A stretch of DNA of 64,000 nucleotides from Drosophila persimilis. Taxonomy: Eukaryota; Arthropoda; Insecta; Diptera; Drosophilidae. The position numbers and the translations under genes are program-made. Shown piece by piece: positions 32,244-44,800 of this stretch. How positions within the stretch are numbered: position 1 is the stretch's first letter; each line of letters starts with the position of its first letter. Under the pieces are notes generated by a model, which was given only the letters and a program-made list of their open reading frames with translations, searched no databases and was not told the DNA's origin. The DNA is taken from NCBI RefSeq assembly GCF_003286085.1, contig NW_020825289.1:4278001-4342000 (forward strand), in the 5' to 3' direction.

Positions 32244-32249
32244 AATAAA
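32244..32249 (+). terminator. Poly(A) signal AATAAA, Incenp copy 2
   Basis: Same place and context as in copy 1, 83 nt after the stop. Confidence 0.7.
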
Positions 32250-32497
32250 TTTATTTGCGAAAAGTAATGCAAGATACCGCTCGATACCACTTCCATTCCA
32301 CTTGATTCCCTCTGACACTAATACCCAACTGCTTAAGAACTATTAAAGCCGCCGGCGTGCTCAATTAATGGTCTTCTTGGGGTCTTGCCAGGGGGCTTGA
32401 TGTTTTGATGCCCCGAGGTGTTTCCATTAACAATGAAGGTGCTGTTGTTGTTTTTGCTTCTGCTGCTGCTGCTGTCGATTCGTGAAAAGTGTGGAAA

Positions 32498-33819
32498 GGC
32501 GCAGGTGAAAAAGAAAACAAGCAACACAGATACATTTTCACTGGTCATGGGGCATGGTTTTGTGGCATGATGAGCTGAACAGCGGCAACAATCTTCGATT
32601 GTACGAGTCAGTCTGATTGCCTTCATCTCGCGTTCGCGATTTTCCCGATTCCCGACTCCCCGCGATAGCGAAGATTTTACTCGCGACCATTCTCGTTTTC
32701 AATTGCTTTAGCTGGAAGCGAATCCGCAAATCGCAACCAAATCCCAAAGGATTTCCATTTTATTTCGTGCGTTTGCAATTTGCATGGTAATTGCTGATGA
32801 TTGGAATGGGATCGGATCTGATCCGATCCACCTGGAAATGGCAATTTAGCCCCGCTAACAACCGTCCCTGGATTCCCTAACTAAGGACGTTCAGCGGAGT
32901 CTTAATCTGGATCCGGACTAATGGGTGTATATTCAATAAATTGCCACTTTCAATTGTTATTGTTTCCTTTCAGGCTGCGGCTGCCTCCGGCCAGTCGGAA
33001 ACTCACCACGGATCCACCATCACCAGATGGTAATAAACATAATAAATAAGGACAACGTCGGCGACGTTTGGTTACCCTAACATAAGATAAAAACCGACAT
33101 TTTATATTAGAGAGTAGCTGTTGTTTCTTATCCATTTAATTCATTTTTATTTTATTTTCCATCACTTGCAGACAAATAATTTCAATGACATCTCATATGC
33201 TGGACGATCTTTTAAATATCACGAAAATTAATCCAGTTCATATACAAACTTATATTTTTTTATTTTTCTTGGACGTTGACATGCAAGAGGCGATGCCCCT
33301 TTCAAGAGGCGATGCAGTTACTGCACCGCCAAGTGGCCCGTGTGACACCAGCAGAAATATGAAAACTATTATTTTTTCCAACCAAAACGGAACGCACACA
33401 TTCATTAATCGAGTCTCCTACATGCGAAAATGAAAATGCACTGAACGACACCGGAAAGTGTGTATGCAGAAATGAAATTTGGGATGTTGGTTTTCCCCCT
33501 TTCTGAATACCTTGTTGGATGGATTCCTTTTTGTATACTGTTTCATTCAGGAGATATTCTTCTGGCATAATTTCTGCGCATTTAATTGAGCTCCCATTTG
33601 ATTTTATAGAAGTTTGGGGTCACACATATCCATCGTTACGTGGACCAACATCGCCAACTCTCGGTACCAGCTTTATTTCTTACATTTTCCGTAGCAAACG
33701 TCATCTCAATTCGTGTATACTCTTTATAAGTGCCACCAATCCGCTCTTCACCGATCGTTCCTTTTGGTGTTTCGTTTCTTTGCCGTTCCCCGACTTGCGG
33801 CTCTTGGGGCTCACCTTAG
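32498..33819. other. Non-coding interval between Incenp copy 2 and the SEA/EGF gene
   Basis: No gene is recognised. It contains the palindrome-like GATCGGATCTGATCCGATCC near 32,810-32,830 and TA/TTT-rich stretches. Confidence 0.5.
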
Positions 33820-35240
33820 TCAGTCTTTGGCGATCGAACGGTGCACACCTGCTAGCGGGGTTTTGGTAAGCAGCGTCGACGCTGACGGCGACGGTGAAGA
33901 GTGATCGTGATCTCGCGCGAGTGCGTGGAAGCGTAGAAAGAAACGAAGAAGCAACAAAACAAATTGAAGAAGCCCCTGCCGGGCATATACGTGTGCACAT
34001 GTGTGTGCGTGCTTAATCTATGAAAAGTGAATAACTAAAACGAGCTCAAAGCAACAAAAGTGTGTGTGCGTGTAAGAGAGTGAGTAAAGTAAAAGAAAAC
34101 AACAAAAATGAGTGTTTCTTGTATCTCTAGAAGAAACAGCCGCAAAAGGCAAATACATATGTAAACGTATAAGTGATATTTGCGTGTGGCTCTGTGTGTG
34201 TGTAGAAAAGCAAAAATATATACATATGTATATGTGTGTTGTATGTATGAAAGCAGCAACAAAAACATCAAAAACTTTCTTTTTTTCGCGCTACCTTTTG
34301 GCTGGTAACTTTGTTTTTGTGACTTGCGGCTTTTGTTTATTGCATTGTTGTTGCCTGCTGCTGTTGCCTGAGTGCCGCTGTGAAATTTTTTGCAAATTTT
34401 ATAATTTGCCCAGTGTGTTGCACCTTTTCGCTGGCTAATTAACGGGCTGCCACGGCCACGGCCAGTCTCTGGAAAAATGTTGAAAAGAATGTGAATAAAT
34501 TGAAATTAGTGGAAGGAAGGAAAACGATTTTAAATAACAATAAAAACAAAACTGCAGAAAATGGAGAGAGACGCTACGCCACTGCACTCCTAGCCGGATA
34601 TGCTCCTCCGTGGTCAACCTGTCTGCCCACACACACAGGCATACAGGAACGCAAACACACACGGATACAGGCACACTTCTCTCCTTGTCTGTCTCGCCTG
34701 CAATGTGATCTGGCCTGTCCACTGCGCTAAATTGCCAAGAGCACTTGCCCCCCTGCCCCCCTGCCGCACTGCTCTATGATACTCCCCACTCAAGTGTCCC
34801 GTTCCAGCATTTAATACTGTTACTTGTGCCATTTTGCGTGCACTTGTGCCAATTTTGTATGCAACAGCAGTAGCAGTAGCAGTAGCAGCCTCTGCCTCTG
34901 CCTCTGCCCTCCCGCTGCTTGTCGCTTGATTTTTGCTTTTCGATAATTTAAAGCTAACATTCCTTCGAGCCGCAAAAACCGCATTTCTTGCAAACCCCAT
35001 TACCCGCCTCGGCTTGGGGCTGGCTGGCTGGCTGGCTTTTGGAAATCTTCAATTTGTTGTGCCTTTTCGGTTTTTTTGCAGTTTTGTTTGGGTGAAATTC
35101 GTTCCGTTATTAACGTTGCTTGTGTGCAAAAACTAATTGAAAATATCGTGCAATAGGAAGAGAAATAGAAAAAATAGAAAAGGAAAACATAAATCGAAAA
35201 ACATCAATCACAAAAAATCGCTTGATGGCAGCGTTTTGAG
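33820..35240 (+). other. Candidate 5' non-coding exon of the SEA/EGF gene
   Basis: A TCAGTC initiator-like word lies at about 33,820 and is followed by A-rich, CAA- and GTGTGTGCG-rich DNA typical of fly 5' UTRs. A good donor (GAG|GTAAGT) lies at 35,240/35,241, and the next good acceptor (TTTTTTGCAG) at 37,185 opens the exon that carries the ATG. No long frame occupies the interval. The start point and the continuity of this exon are inference; only the donor and acceptor are seen. Confidence 0.35.
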
Positions 35241-37185
35241 GTAAGTCTGAAATGGAAGAGAAAAATAAATGAAGAAATCTGTGGACTTACGAGGGAGGGT
35301 CTGACTCAGAAAAGTATTCTGTAATCAAATCTGAGATTCTTAAGTATCTGCGATGAATCTGCAGAGTTAGCGCCGATGCACTTAAATCGGACAGTCACAA
35401 TCGTCCTATGCAACACTCTCTCGTGCTTCTTGCGGCGGCAGACTCCACTCCTCTCTCCACTCTCTCAAAAAAATGATGGTTATGCAACTGAAAGAGCACC
35501 AAAAAAGCTTTAATGTAATCCCATGAGTCATTTAACCCGAGAAGAAGATGGAAAAAAGCAAATGTAATTACCAACTTCAACTTCCGTTGGGCGTTGAAAG
35601 AGTCTCGAAAAGAAAGCAAATCTGGTAAAATACATACGGACTTCGGAAGAAGCAGAAGTTAAGCCGAAACAAGCGCCAGCGTGGGCGAATCATTCATTGG
35701 AAAAGCCAGAGGAGAAACAGCAGGAAAATGACGAAACGGAGTCATTTAATGACAGACGACGACCCGACAACTGACAACAGGCAACAGACACAACAATCCC
35801 AAAGCGACAACACGCCCACGAAGCAGCAAATTGTGTGCTTGTTGTTTACAAGAAAAACTTTCTATTTCATTCGCGCTTCTCCATGCGTACCATTGCCCAT
35901 TGCCGTTTTCAAGGTTTAACGCGAAAATCCCTTTCGGTTCCGATCTCCCAGACTAAACAGATATTAAACAAGAAAGAAGAGCAAACTTCAGAGACCGAAC
36001 ATTGAGATACCCTTTACCAGGTGTGAAACTAGAGAGATATTGATTGAATTCTCCTGGATATAGAGACCGTCATGTACATACATACATGTATGTATGTAGT
36101 ATGTATAGTTTGGTTGGTAAATCGTCTAAAACTTAAACTGAAAGCCAGAAAGAAAGATATCATTTGAACAGACAGAACGTATAGTTGGAATAAATAAATA
36201 TTAAATAAATAACTACTTAAGATCTGCATAAATTCTTCCCTCTGTAGTCAGCAAACACATCTGCTAAAACAGAGTATACAATCTGTTAGAGAACAGTAAA
36301 AACAGAAAACTGCCAAAAAATCAACTGCGGGCATGACTCAACCCCCTGTTGCACATGTTACCGGCTGAATCCGGTCGTGTCCGGCTCTGAGATCACGTAG
36401 CAGAGCATAACAAAGCCAGCAACCTTTACCTTTACCTTTCCTTTCCTTTTCTTGCCTTTGCTTCAGCTCTGCTCTGTCTTTGCCCCCGACTGTTGCCGCT
36501 TCTCTCGATGCCCCGATGCCTCGATGCCTCGATGCTTTCACTTTCCATCTAATGCTCGGCAATTGCTTTTGCGGTTTGCGAGGCCTGATCTTGTTTTGGC
36601 TTCTGATTAGCAGAGACTCGAGACATATTTGGTAATCGTTCGGTAAGGCCGCAGGATCGATTAGAGATCATAGCATCGTAATGGCTTTGGAGATCTACAT
36701 ATGCGAGTGGTCTGGAATTTCACTTTTGCTTTCTGACACCTTAAATTGTGCCCCAAGCTTTCGCTGCAAACCAATTTCTGTGCGCGCAGACTCTGGACAT
36801 CAATCAAAATTAGCATCTCAATCAGTTGAGAGTGCAGTTAGTTTTTTGAATGGAGCCTTAAACTCGAGACTTTATGCAATCTTCGGAAAGCTGTTTCTGA
36901 AAGTATTTCTTTTCCATTGAGCCCTGGAGATACGACACCAAACAGAAAAAAAGTTGAAAAACGGATTTACATAAGACAGGGGCAAGGGCCAAAGCAATTG
37001 TAGAGCACTCGGGGGCTTATGATGGTCTCTATGGCCTGTGGCTGGCTGATGTAATACCTGCCACTTTTAATGGCTTTTAATGGTATTCCCCATCGGATTT
37101 CGTGGCATAAACAAAAGACTCAAGACACAAACTCTAGAATACATTTTGATTAGTTTTCTAACCAGTTTTTTCTACTTTTTTGCAG
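35241..37185 (+). other. Candidate first intron of the SEA/EGF gene
   Basis: Bounded by the donor at 35,241 and the acceptor at 37,185 described for the 5' exon. No coding frame of note inside. Confidence 0.35.
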
Positions 37186-37349
37186 CATAAATCTACGTGA
37201 GGAAAGCAGAAAGATGCCACCACTAAGTTCAATTCAACAATAAATACAAACTCTAAAATACACAAAACAAAGCAACAGAAAGATAGAAACCCTCAAAGAG
37301 TGGCACAGAAGCGAGGAGGCACGCGAAGGAGCATTAGATTTATGCAAAA

Positions 37350-38141
37350 ATGCGACGAAAGCCACAAAACTTAGCAGAAAGTAAACAATCGAGCAGTAGA
37401 GACGGAGACGGAGACGAAGACGAAGGCGGCGGAACAGTCCATAGAGGTGGCACCTCCGCATCGTCAGCAAGTTCCAACGATTCAAACAAAAGAATGCCAA
37501 GAGACCATCGACACATGATGGCCGTGTGCCTGGCCTTGCTGCTGCTGCTCGTCCAAGCAACGGGTAAGTAAAGAGGGATGAGGGGGACATACAGTGTCAA
37601 GCGCAACAAAAGAACTTCACATGAATTGAGTTAATAAATTGAACCTTAATTGTGTGGCAGGCAACAAGCTGCCAACTTTCCTGATTTGAGAGGATGAAAG
37701 TTGCCGATAGGAGAGCCGATAGAGCCTTTGCACGTGATCCTAAAGTACCTCTAGGCCTACGCTTTCCCACTATTCCTATTACCAATAGAACCAATACCAA
37801 GAACCAGTTCAATTCATAATATCTACATAATTTCCACGGAATTCTAAGCGTTAAAAATGCATGAAAAATAACATAAATTCTCCCAAAACACATACATATG
37901 TACATTCATACGAGAATGCCTGTGTACGTGTGCCGATGAAGATGCTCCGACACGGCTCGTACGTGCCCCGTGTTAAGCTTTTTAGAAAGCTTGCGATTGC
38001 TGCATAATTTATTAGGCGTTACTAAGAATGCGCATAGGTTTGGAGGCTCCCCACTGTTTTGGTCTCGTTGCAAGCAGAAAACTGTGCCAAGCGTAATGAA
38101 GTGTGCCCCGGGACTGTACCTGTACTCAGAGGCACAGTTTA

Positions 38142-38180
<39 letters not shown>

Positions 38181-41100
38181 GTCTATCTGCACACCCGCAG
38201 AGTCGTGTTCAATTGTTTGCCAAGAAGTTTGTTAATTTTTGCTCTTTCTGCCACTGAAATACGGGTTTGACCCATATATGTATCTCTCTGGAGGGTGGGG
38301 GTGACACATTTTGAAACGTTTCAAATATATTTAGAGTCGATCTCGAAACTGGGCTGGCTCCTAGAGCCGATTCCATCATCGCAGTGATCAGGGGTGATTC
38401 ATTCCGGGTTTACTTTGGGTTGCACAATCGCGATTATTCATGCCGCAGACATGTCTTGGACATGGGCTGGGACCTGGGTTGGGTTTTTCGTTGCCTGTTG
38501 GTCGGTTTTCTTTGTCGCTTCCAAGTGCGTGACGTGCGTAAACTCCGAGTTAATTAAAGTTTATTATGACTTGAGCAGACGCGGGTCGATAATCGCCAAG
38601 TGTCACACCAGTGGGGATTATATAAGTAAAATTGAGTTAAAATGTAAATGTCATTAAACGGATGGCAATTGGCTTTCAATTGATGATTACGGCTAGAAGA
38701 ACTATTGAAGAAATTAAGGAATATTACAGAGAAAAGTATCTGCAAACGTCTAAAACGAGGAAAATACATATACATATATACAATTGCATATTAAATTGTT
38801 ATAATGAGAGTATTGTGTCTTTTGTTGTTAAGAATACTTTGCTAAGCTTTGTTAAGACAATCCATTTTCATTTGCCTGCACATACAATCCCATTCCATTC
38901 CACAGCATTTTCCACGCATTAAAACTACGTGCAAATTCCCCAATTAAGAGCCATACCCGCATGTTTGTGGAATGCATTCCACATGCTCGTGCGCTGCTTG
39001 CTTATGCATTCCAATAGAAAGCACCCAGCATTCGGCATTAGGCAGCCACTGTAACCGTTTAATTGCGATCCACAACACGTGGGGAAGGGGAATCAATTAA
39101 AATTAAAGCTAACTGCACTGTTTACTGGGCCATTTGAGGCAGCCCCACTTGTGGCTGCAGCTGGAGCTGGAACTGGAACCTTTCATGCAGCTAATAAGCA
39201 TCTCGTTTCCTATCCAAGCGGAATTTACATAAGCCTGCAAACAAGGTAGCGGCTAAATTGGTTAAAGTGAAAAGATCTGTGAGAGAGCGGCAGCAGCAGC
39301 AAACTTAATTAAAAAGAATCTTCAATTGAGTTATAGCTTCAAGAAACACAAGAAGAGGCAATGCCATGGTAACAGTTACAGCCCATGTAACGGCTCATTT
39401 TGGGGCCTGGCCTGCCTCCGATATTTGTGGAACTATAACGAATTGAAATCTCTTTTGGGAAGGGCTTTCCCTGGAAAAGTGTCAAAGAAAGCGGGATGAG
39501 TCGGCCTTTTATTTTCCAGAGTCATGGAATCATTCAACGAGGCAATCGATAGATAGATCGATGCGATTGGCTGCGCTGCTGCGGTGCTTTGACACTCTAA
39601 CCCATTGACTCCCTCCTCTGTTGCATCTTTCGTTTTCATCTCTGTCTTTCGGCTCCAACTGTTAAGCTGATTACATTTTCAGATTAGCCTGTTTCCACAA
39701 ACAATTTGCCCTCAGCATTTTTCAGCATCTTTCTTTATTTTATTTTGGGTTTTTGGCACATTTCAGTTACATGGCCCACTTGCCGCAAAGAGAGTCGGTA
39801 AGAGAGGGAGAAAATATAAATAATCAAAAGGAAAAAACGAAAAAAATTGTGGCTCAATGCGCCAGAAGAAGAAGAAGAAGAAGAACAAGAAAAGAAGCCG
39901 CCGTAGTTGCCGTTGCAGCCTGAACAAAAATTTATCGCTTGAGATTTTATTGGGTCAAGAGGCAGGTTCGTTTGGCAGGTTTTTTCTTTGATTTGGTTGG
40001 GTCTTTCTCTGGTGTGGATTCTTGGTGGGCTCCGTCCGGCCACTCAAATTCTCTTGGAATGTTGACGCAATTAATTATGGGATATTTTTGTGAACAGGTG
40101 TGCCCGATGGAACCCCTAAGGAGTAATCCACGACGACGAAGAAGATCTCGATCAAACTGAGAATGGGGATTTTCCTTTCTTGAATGGAAATCCCATTAAC
40201 TTCTGGGTTCTACAGAGTTCCCCTAAGAGTCCTCTCTCTTCCTTTCCCCTTCTGCAATTATGAAAGTTCAGCATCTGATGCTCGTTAATCAGACCACATG
40301 CTGATCTTCTGCTGATCTTTCGTTTTCAATTAACGTAAACGTTTCCTCGCCCCAACCCGAGCCCCAACCCCTGTCGGGGATCTTTCAATCGGAGGCGAGC
40401 ACTGCCTGAGCTTGGAAGCGGCTCCCAATCACAACACGAAACTGAATCCGAACCCGAAGCCGTATCAATAACTGCATACTTTCCCTTTCCCGTGAGAAGA
40501 GATACTCTCTCGGAGTTTCGGATAAAAGATGCCCAAAATTGTACAATGAAATTCGGCACAACGAAAGTTGTACACCCAAAGAAAGAGAGGGAGAAGGAGA
40601 AGGCGGTGAAGGAGAAGGAGAAGGAGAGAGAGACTCCCATTGGGGCAGGTAGACTGAAAGAAACATCTCTGAACCCACAATTTATCTCGTTTTTCCTCCA
40701 TGTTCGTTCTTCTTTAATGGGTTGTCCTGCCTCCGGCGGCGGCATCTCTGGGACGCAACTCGAGTCTCAGAGTTGGAGAGAGACTGGGAGAGGGAGAGAG
40801 AGGAACCCTTTCATGTCGCGGCGTTGACAATCAATGGCAATCAATGAAGATATGTTGCCCCTTTCGAACCGGTTCGCATTGGAATCTCTTTTCAGCTGGC
40901 ATTCTTCTATCCACGACATTCATTTTGGCATAAACGTATCTACGGCGCAACAGACAAAAGACTTGGACAGCAAACTTCCTTTTACCGAATGGAAAAACAT
41001 AAAATTCTCTTTAGTTTCTTTCTTTAGTTTAGTCCTGCTCTATCAATCCTATTACGTGGCCTGGGCGTTATAAGAAAGAAAATAATATACAAACCATTTA

Positions 41101-41783
41101 CTTAAAATAGTTTTCCAAGAATCCGTGAAGAAAGCGAACTATCATACAATTGCAAACAATCTTTTGAGCTTGGAAATAGTATTCTTCTGCAAATATTTTC
41201 CTTATAACTCTAAAAGCTAGGCTAAAAGTAAGAAAACAAAAAATACGAACATAAAAAGTTTCGAAAGGAAAAAAAGAAGATCTGAGAGTGTCTCTGGGAG
41301 GTAAAGCGCCGTTAAATGGGTGCAGTTAGGCACGCACACACCTGTATCTATCTGGGCCTACGGCCTGGCATGACACAATAATGCCCACGCACACACAGAC
41401 ACTTTACCCATTTCTACCAGTATTTGGCACGCCAGTCAGAAGTAGCCTAATAAAAAGCTGGCTGACAGACAGAGAGACAGACAGAAAGAAAGACAGAAGA
41501 GTATATGCTGTACACATATATGTAACTATAGATTCTCTTTATATACAGACGAGCCGGTTCTGTTGGTCACTTGTTGTAGACTTTTATTTGACGCGCACAC
41601 ACACAGATAAACAGATACACAGATCAAGAAACATAAACAGATACACAGATACAGATACAGATACAGAAACAGAGACTTGAACTTGTCACAGACCATTAAG
41701 ACCATATTGGCCGGCAACTTGTTTCCGTTTGGTGGCTACTGTGGGTACATTGACACAGTTTCATTTGGTGAGAAGAAACATAG

Positions 41784-41818
<35 letters not shown>

Positions 41819-44800
41819 GGAGAAATGGTGCGAGAGAGTGGCTTATCAATCAATAAATTCTCAACAGAGTTCTCCAAGCAACGTGGAACGTGTTTCTCTG
41901 ACAGATTCGCCTGAAGGGGCGTCATTTCTGTGCCCATTCTTAGCCATGCTGTAGTATTTCCAGTGTTCTATTTACTCTCGCATTTAAAATATGATTTTTA
42001 ATTGTTCAATTAGTGCCCCCCCCTCCACCCAGATCGACAGAGAACGCTCCATCGTAACTCTGGGTTACTGACCCAAGAAGCGGCATGGGAAATACTTTTC
42101 CCGACACAAGTGGCAGTGGGCACGACAAAGATTTCAAATATGCGCCAGCACATTCTTTATCCAGAGATCGTGCAGATCGCTTATCGCCTGCTAAATTGCA
42201 GCTAGTTATAGGGCTACAATCTTGTTGCTTGTTGCCTGTTCTTGTTCTTTTCTTGTTCTGGGACTGGGACTGGCCATTAGCGCGGGTCTGGCCATTGTTC
42301 TGACTAGAACTGGAATGCGTTGTGGCTTCTTCCCCCACTTGCCGCTCTTAATTAAGCATCTCTTTGGGAGAATTAGATTTCATAAGTGGCGGCAATTAAC
42401 TTGTGAATCCCTGCAGAAGCCCCCCTTGGTATGCGAGGATGTTTTTCTTTCCAGTGTTCATTTTTGTTCGGCGTGTACGAGTACGCCTTCAAACCATAGG
42501 AGCTATAAGGGCCAACAGAGCGCATCCAGCGGCTGCTAATAAATTTCCCTCTCCTTCTGCTGGTTGTGTCTTGGATTTTGGCTTAGACATGCCCCTCCGC
42601 GGGGGCAAGGCAGCGGAGCGTAACCAGCAGCAGCAGCAGAAATGCAGACCGCTGCAACCGGCTTTGGCTTTGGCTTCGGCTTTGGCTTTGGCTCTGACTT
42701 TAGCACTGAGTCTGGGTTTAAGGCGGTTAGATCAGAGCCAGACCTTGATTAAGGTCATTCGCTTTGAAACCTTCGCTTCAGTCTAGTCCTAGGGTCCCAT
42801 ACAGTCCCAGGATGCTACAAAGTACACTCGAAGAAAAGGAAAGTTTCTTAGCTTAGGATGGGATACTAGGGACTATTTCTTCTAGTATTTTTGTGAGATT
42901 TCCAGAAGCCACTTCGATTTGGGTATATCTAATGCGAAGACACGCGCTGCCAAATGCAAAATGCAAAAACTTAAAGGCCAAAGGCCAAACGTCATGGTCA
43001 AATAGAAAGAAAAGCGAGAAGACACGATGGTTATGGATGGTGCTATGGAAAATCAGTTTTCCAGTGAAATTTCACTAGACAACAACTTCAGTCGGAGTCT
43101 CAAGTGAATTGAAGTGAAGTCGTCTTTGGTCTTGGGTCTGGCGACTTCTTCCCATTCGTCTTTCTGTTAATTGCAGCGCATGCATTTCAGCTGGAAAGAG
43201 ATGGCCGGAAGGGGAGAAGAAGACACATTTCTAGTTCTTTTCAACACTTCAGTGCTTCTCCGTCATCTGCTGCTTCTGCTGCTTCTGCTGCTGCTGCCCC
43301 ATGGCCAATTGTTTGTGCAGACACAACTGTGGAACAACAGCCGAGTGATTGTCTGAGAAGTTCCTCTATTTGCTTTGCTAATGAAATATGTACATATGTA
43401 CATATCTACGGAATGACGCAGCATTCGGAGAAGTGAATCCACGACTTTCCTTTGTGGCTCAATTTTCGTTTATAGTTTTACGGCCGTCCCAGGAATGCCC
43501 CAAAGCAAATCAATTAGCACTAAATCAAATTTCATATGCCACAGCTTGGACAACGCCCTCAAAAAAGAAGGGGACCCGAATCCAAATCCGGACCCGGACC
43601 CGGGATCCCGAACTGGAACTGGAACTGGGAGCTTGTGGATCGTGAGGCGTGCCTCACAGATGATGGGTCTGTTCCTATAAAAGAAATCTTGGCCAAAAGC
43701 CAAAAGGGAGTAAAATAGCCACAGACAATGTTTATGAGTGGAAAAGAAACAAATCTAAAAGCGAGGTGGGGATTAGATTGGTTTAGATACCAGTATATTG
43801 TCTGAGATTGCTTTGAAAGAGTAGAGGAAATCGCCGTATGAGAAATGTGAATGGTTATGTGATGTTTAGGCCTGACCAAATGCTGCTTTTGTAGGGGCCT
43901 CTTAGATATAAGATTTAAGGAAATTTAATCAATAACATTCATAGCTATAACTGTGTGCTTTGTTTAAGGCAGACTTAACCTTTTGTTCAGATCTGAAAAA
44001 CTTATAAATTTCACGCAATTTCTATGGTAAAGAATTGTTGATTTGTGTCTGAGATTGTCTTTAAGCTTGAGTGAAAAAACACAAAAAATTAAACCAAAAA
44101 TTTATTTGAATTATGTTTTTCTCAGTTCCTGCTTTCAATTACCTTCACTTTCGACTCTTAACTTGAGGTATTATTTATATATAATTACGTAAATGTATTT
44201 ATTTATGGTGAGCACATGACAAATTGTCGACTGTTGGCTCTGCAGCAAACCATAAAATAGTATTATTGCACAATCAGTGCTCCGCCTCCTCATCCACCGC
44301 CGAAAGGCCCCACCAAACTGTGTGTCTTAGGGATGACACGTCGTATGCGTAATGCGGCTGTACGTGTGCCAAATATTGGAGTATTCGTATGTATTTTATA
44401 AGCAATTATCCACGCCAGCTCCGGTCTGGCCTTCCCGCAGAGTCTGTGCCTTTTTTGGGAAATCTAGCTCCGTCCGAGAAGTGCAGCGAAATAGAAAGTG
44501 ATTTTCTGTCGTCAATTTGCAGGCGCTGAAATTGCCAATTTGACTGGAGACTTGGAGTTGGAGACGGAGTGGGAGTGGGAGTTGGAGTGTATGTTGAGAC
44601 ACAAATCGTGCTGCCTCCCACTCCCCAATTGGGCCGCTGTCGTGGGGGCTGAAGTAGCGTTTAAATTAGTGTAGGCAAGCGCTGGAACTAATGACGATGT
44701 TGCCACAGTCGGAGTTGTCATCTAGCCAAGGTGCATTCAACCCGGCGTGCAGCCCCGAGAGTCCGAATTGAAAGAGTTTTACTTTCATTTGTGGCAGCAG

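Larger units (their letters stand above)
29165..32497 (+). repeat. Incenp duplicated segment, copy 2
   Basis: Partner of 22,126-25,487. After the right edge (GATTCGTGAAAAGTG, about 32,497) the sequence continues into a longer stretch that leads to the next gene. In copy 1 the same point runs into the direct repeat. That would fit copy 2 keeping the ancestral right flank and copy 1 being the added one. Confidence 0.93.

Noticed and set aside
38144-38189. Regular CTGT array considered as a CRISPR or satellite
   Set aside because: There are no unique spacers and the unit is 4 nt; it is an ordinary microsatellite in an insect intron.
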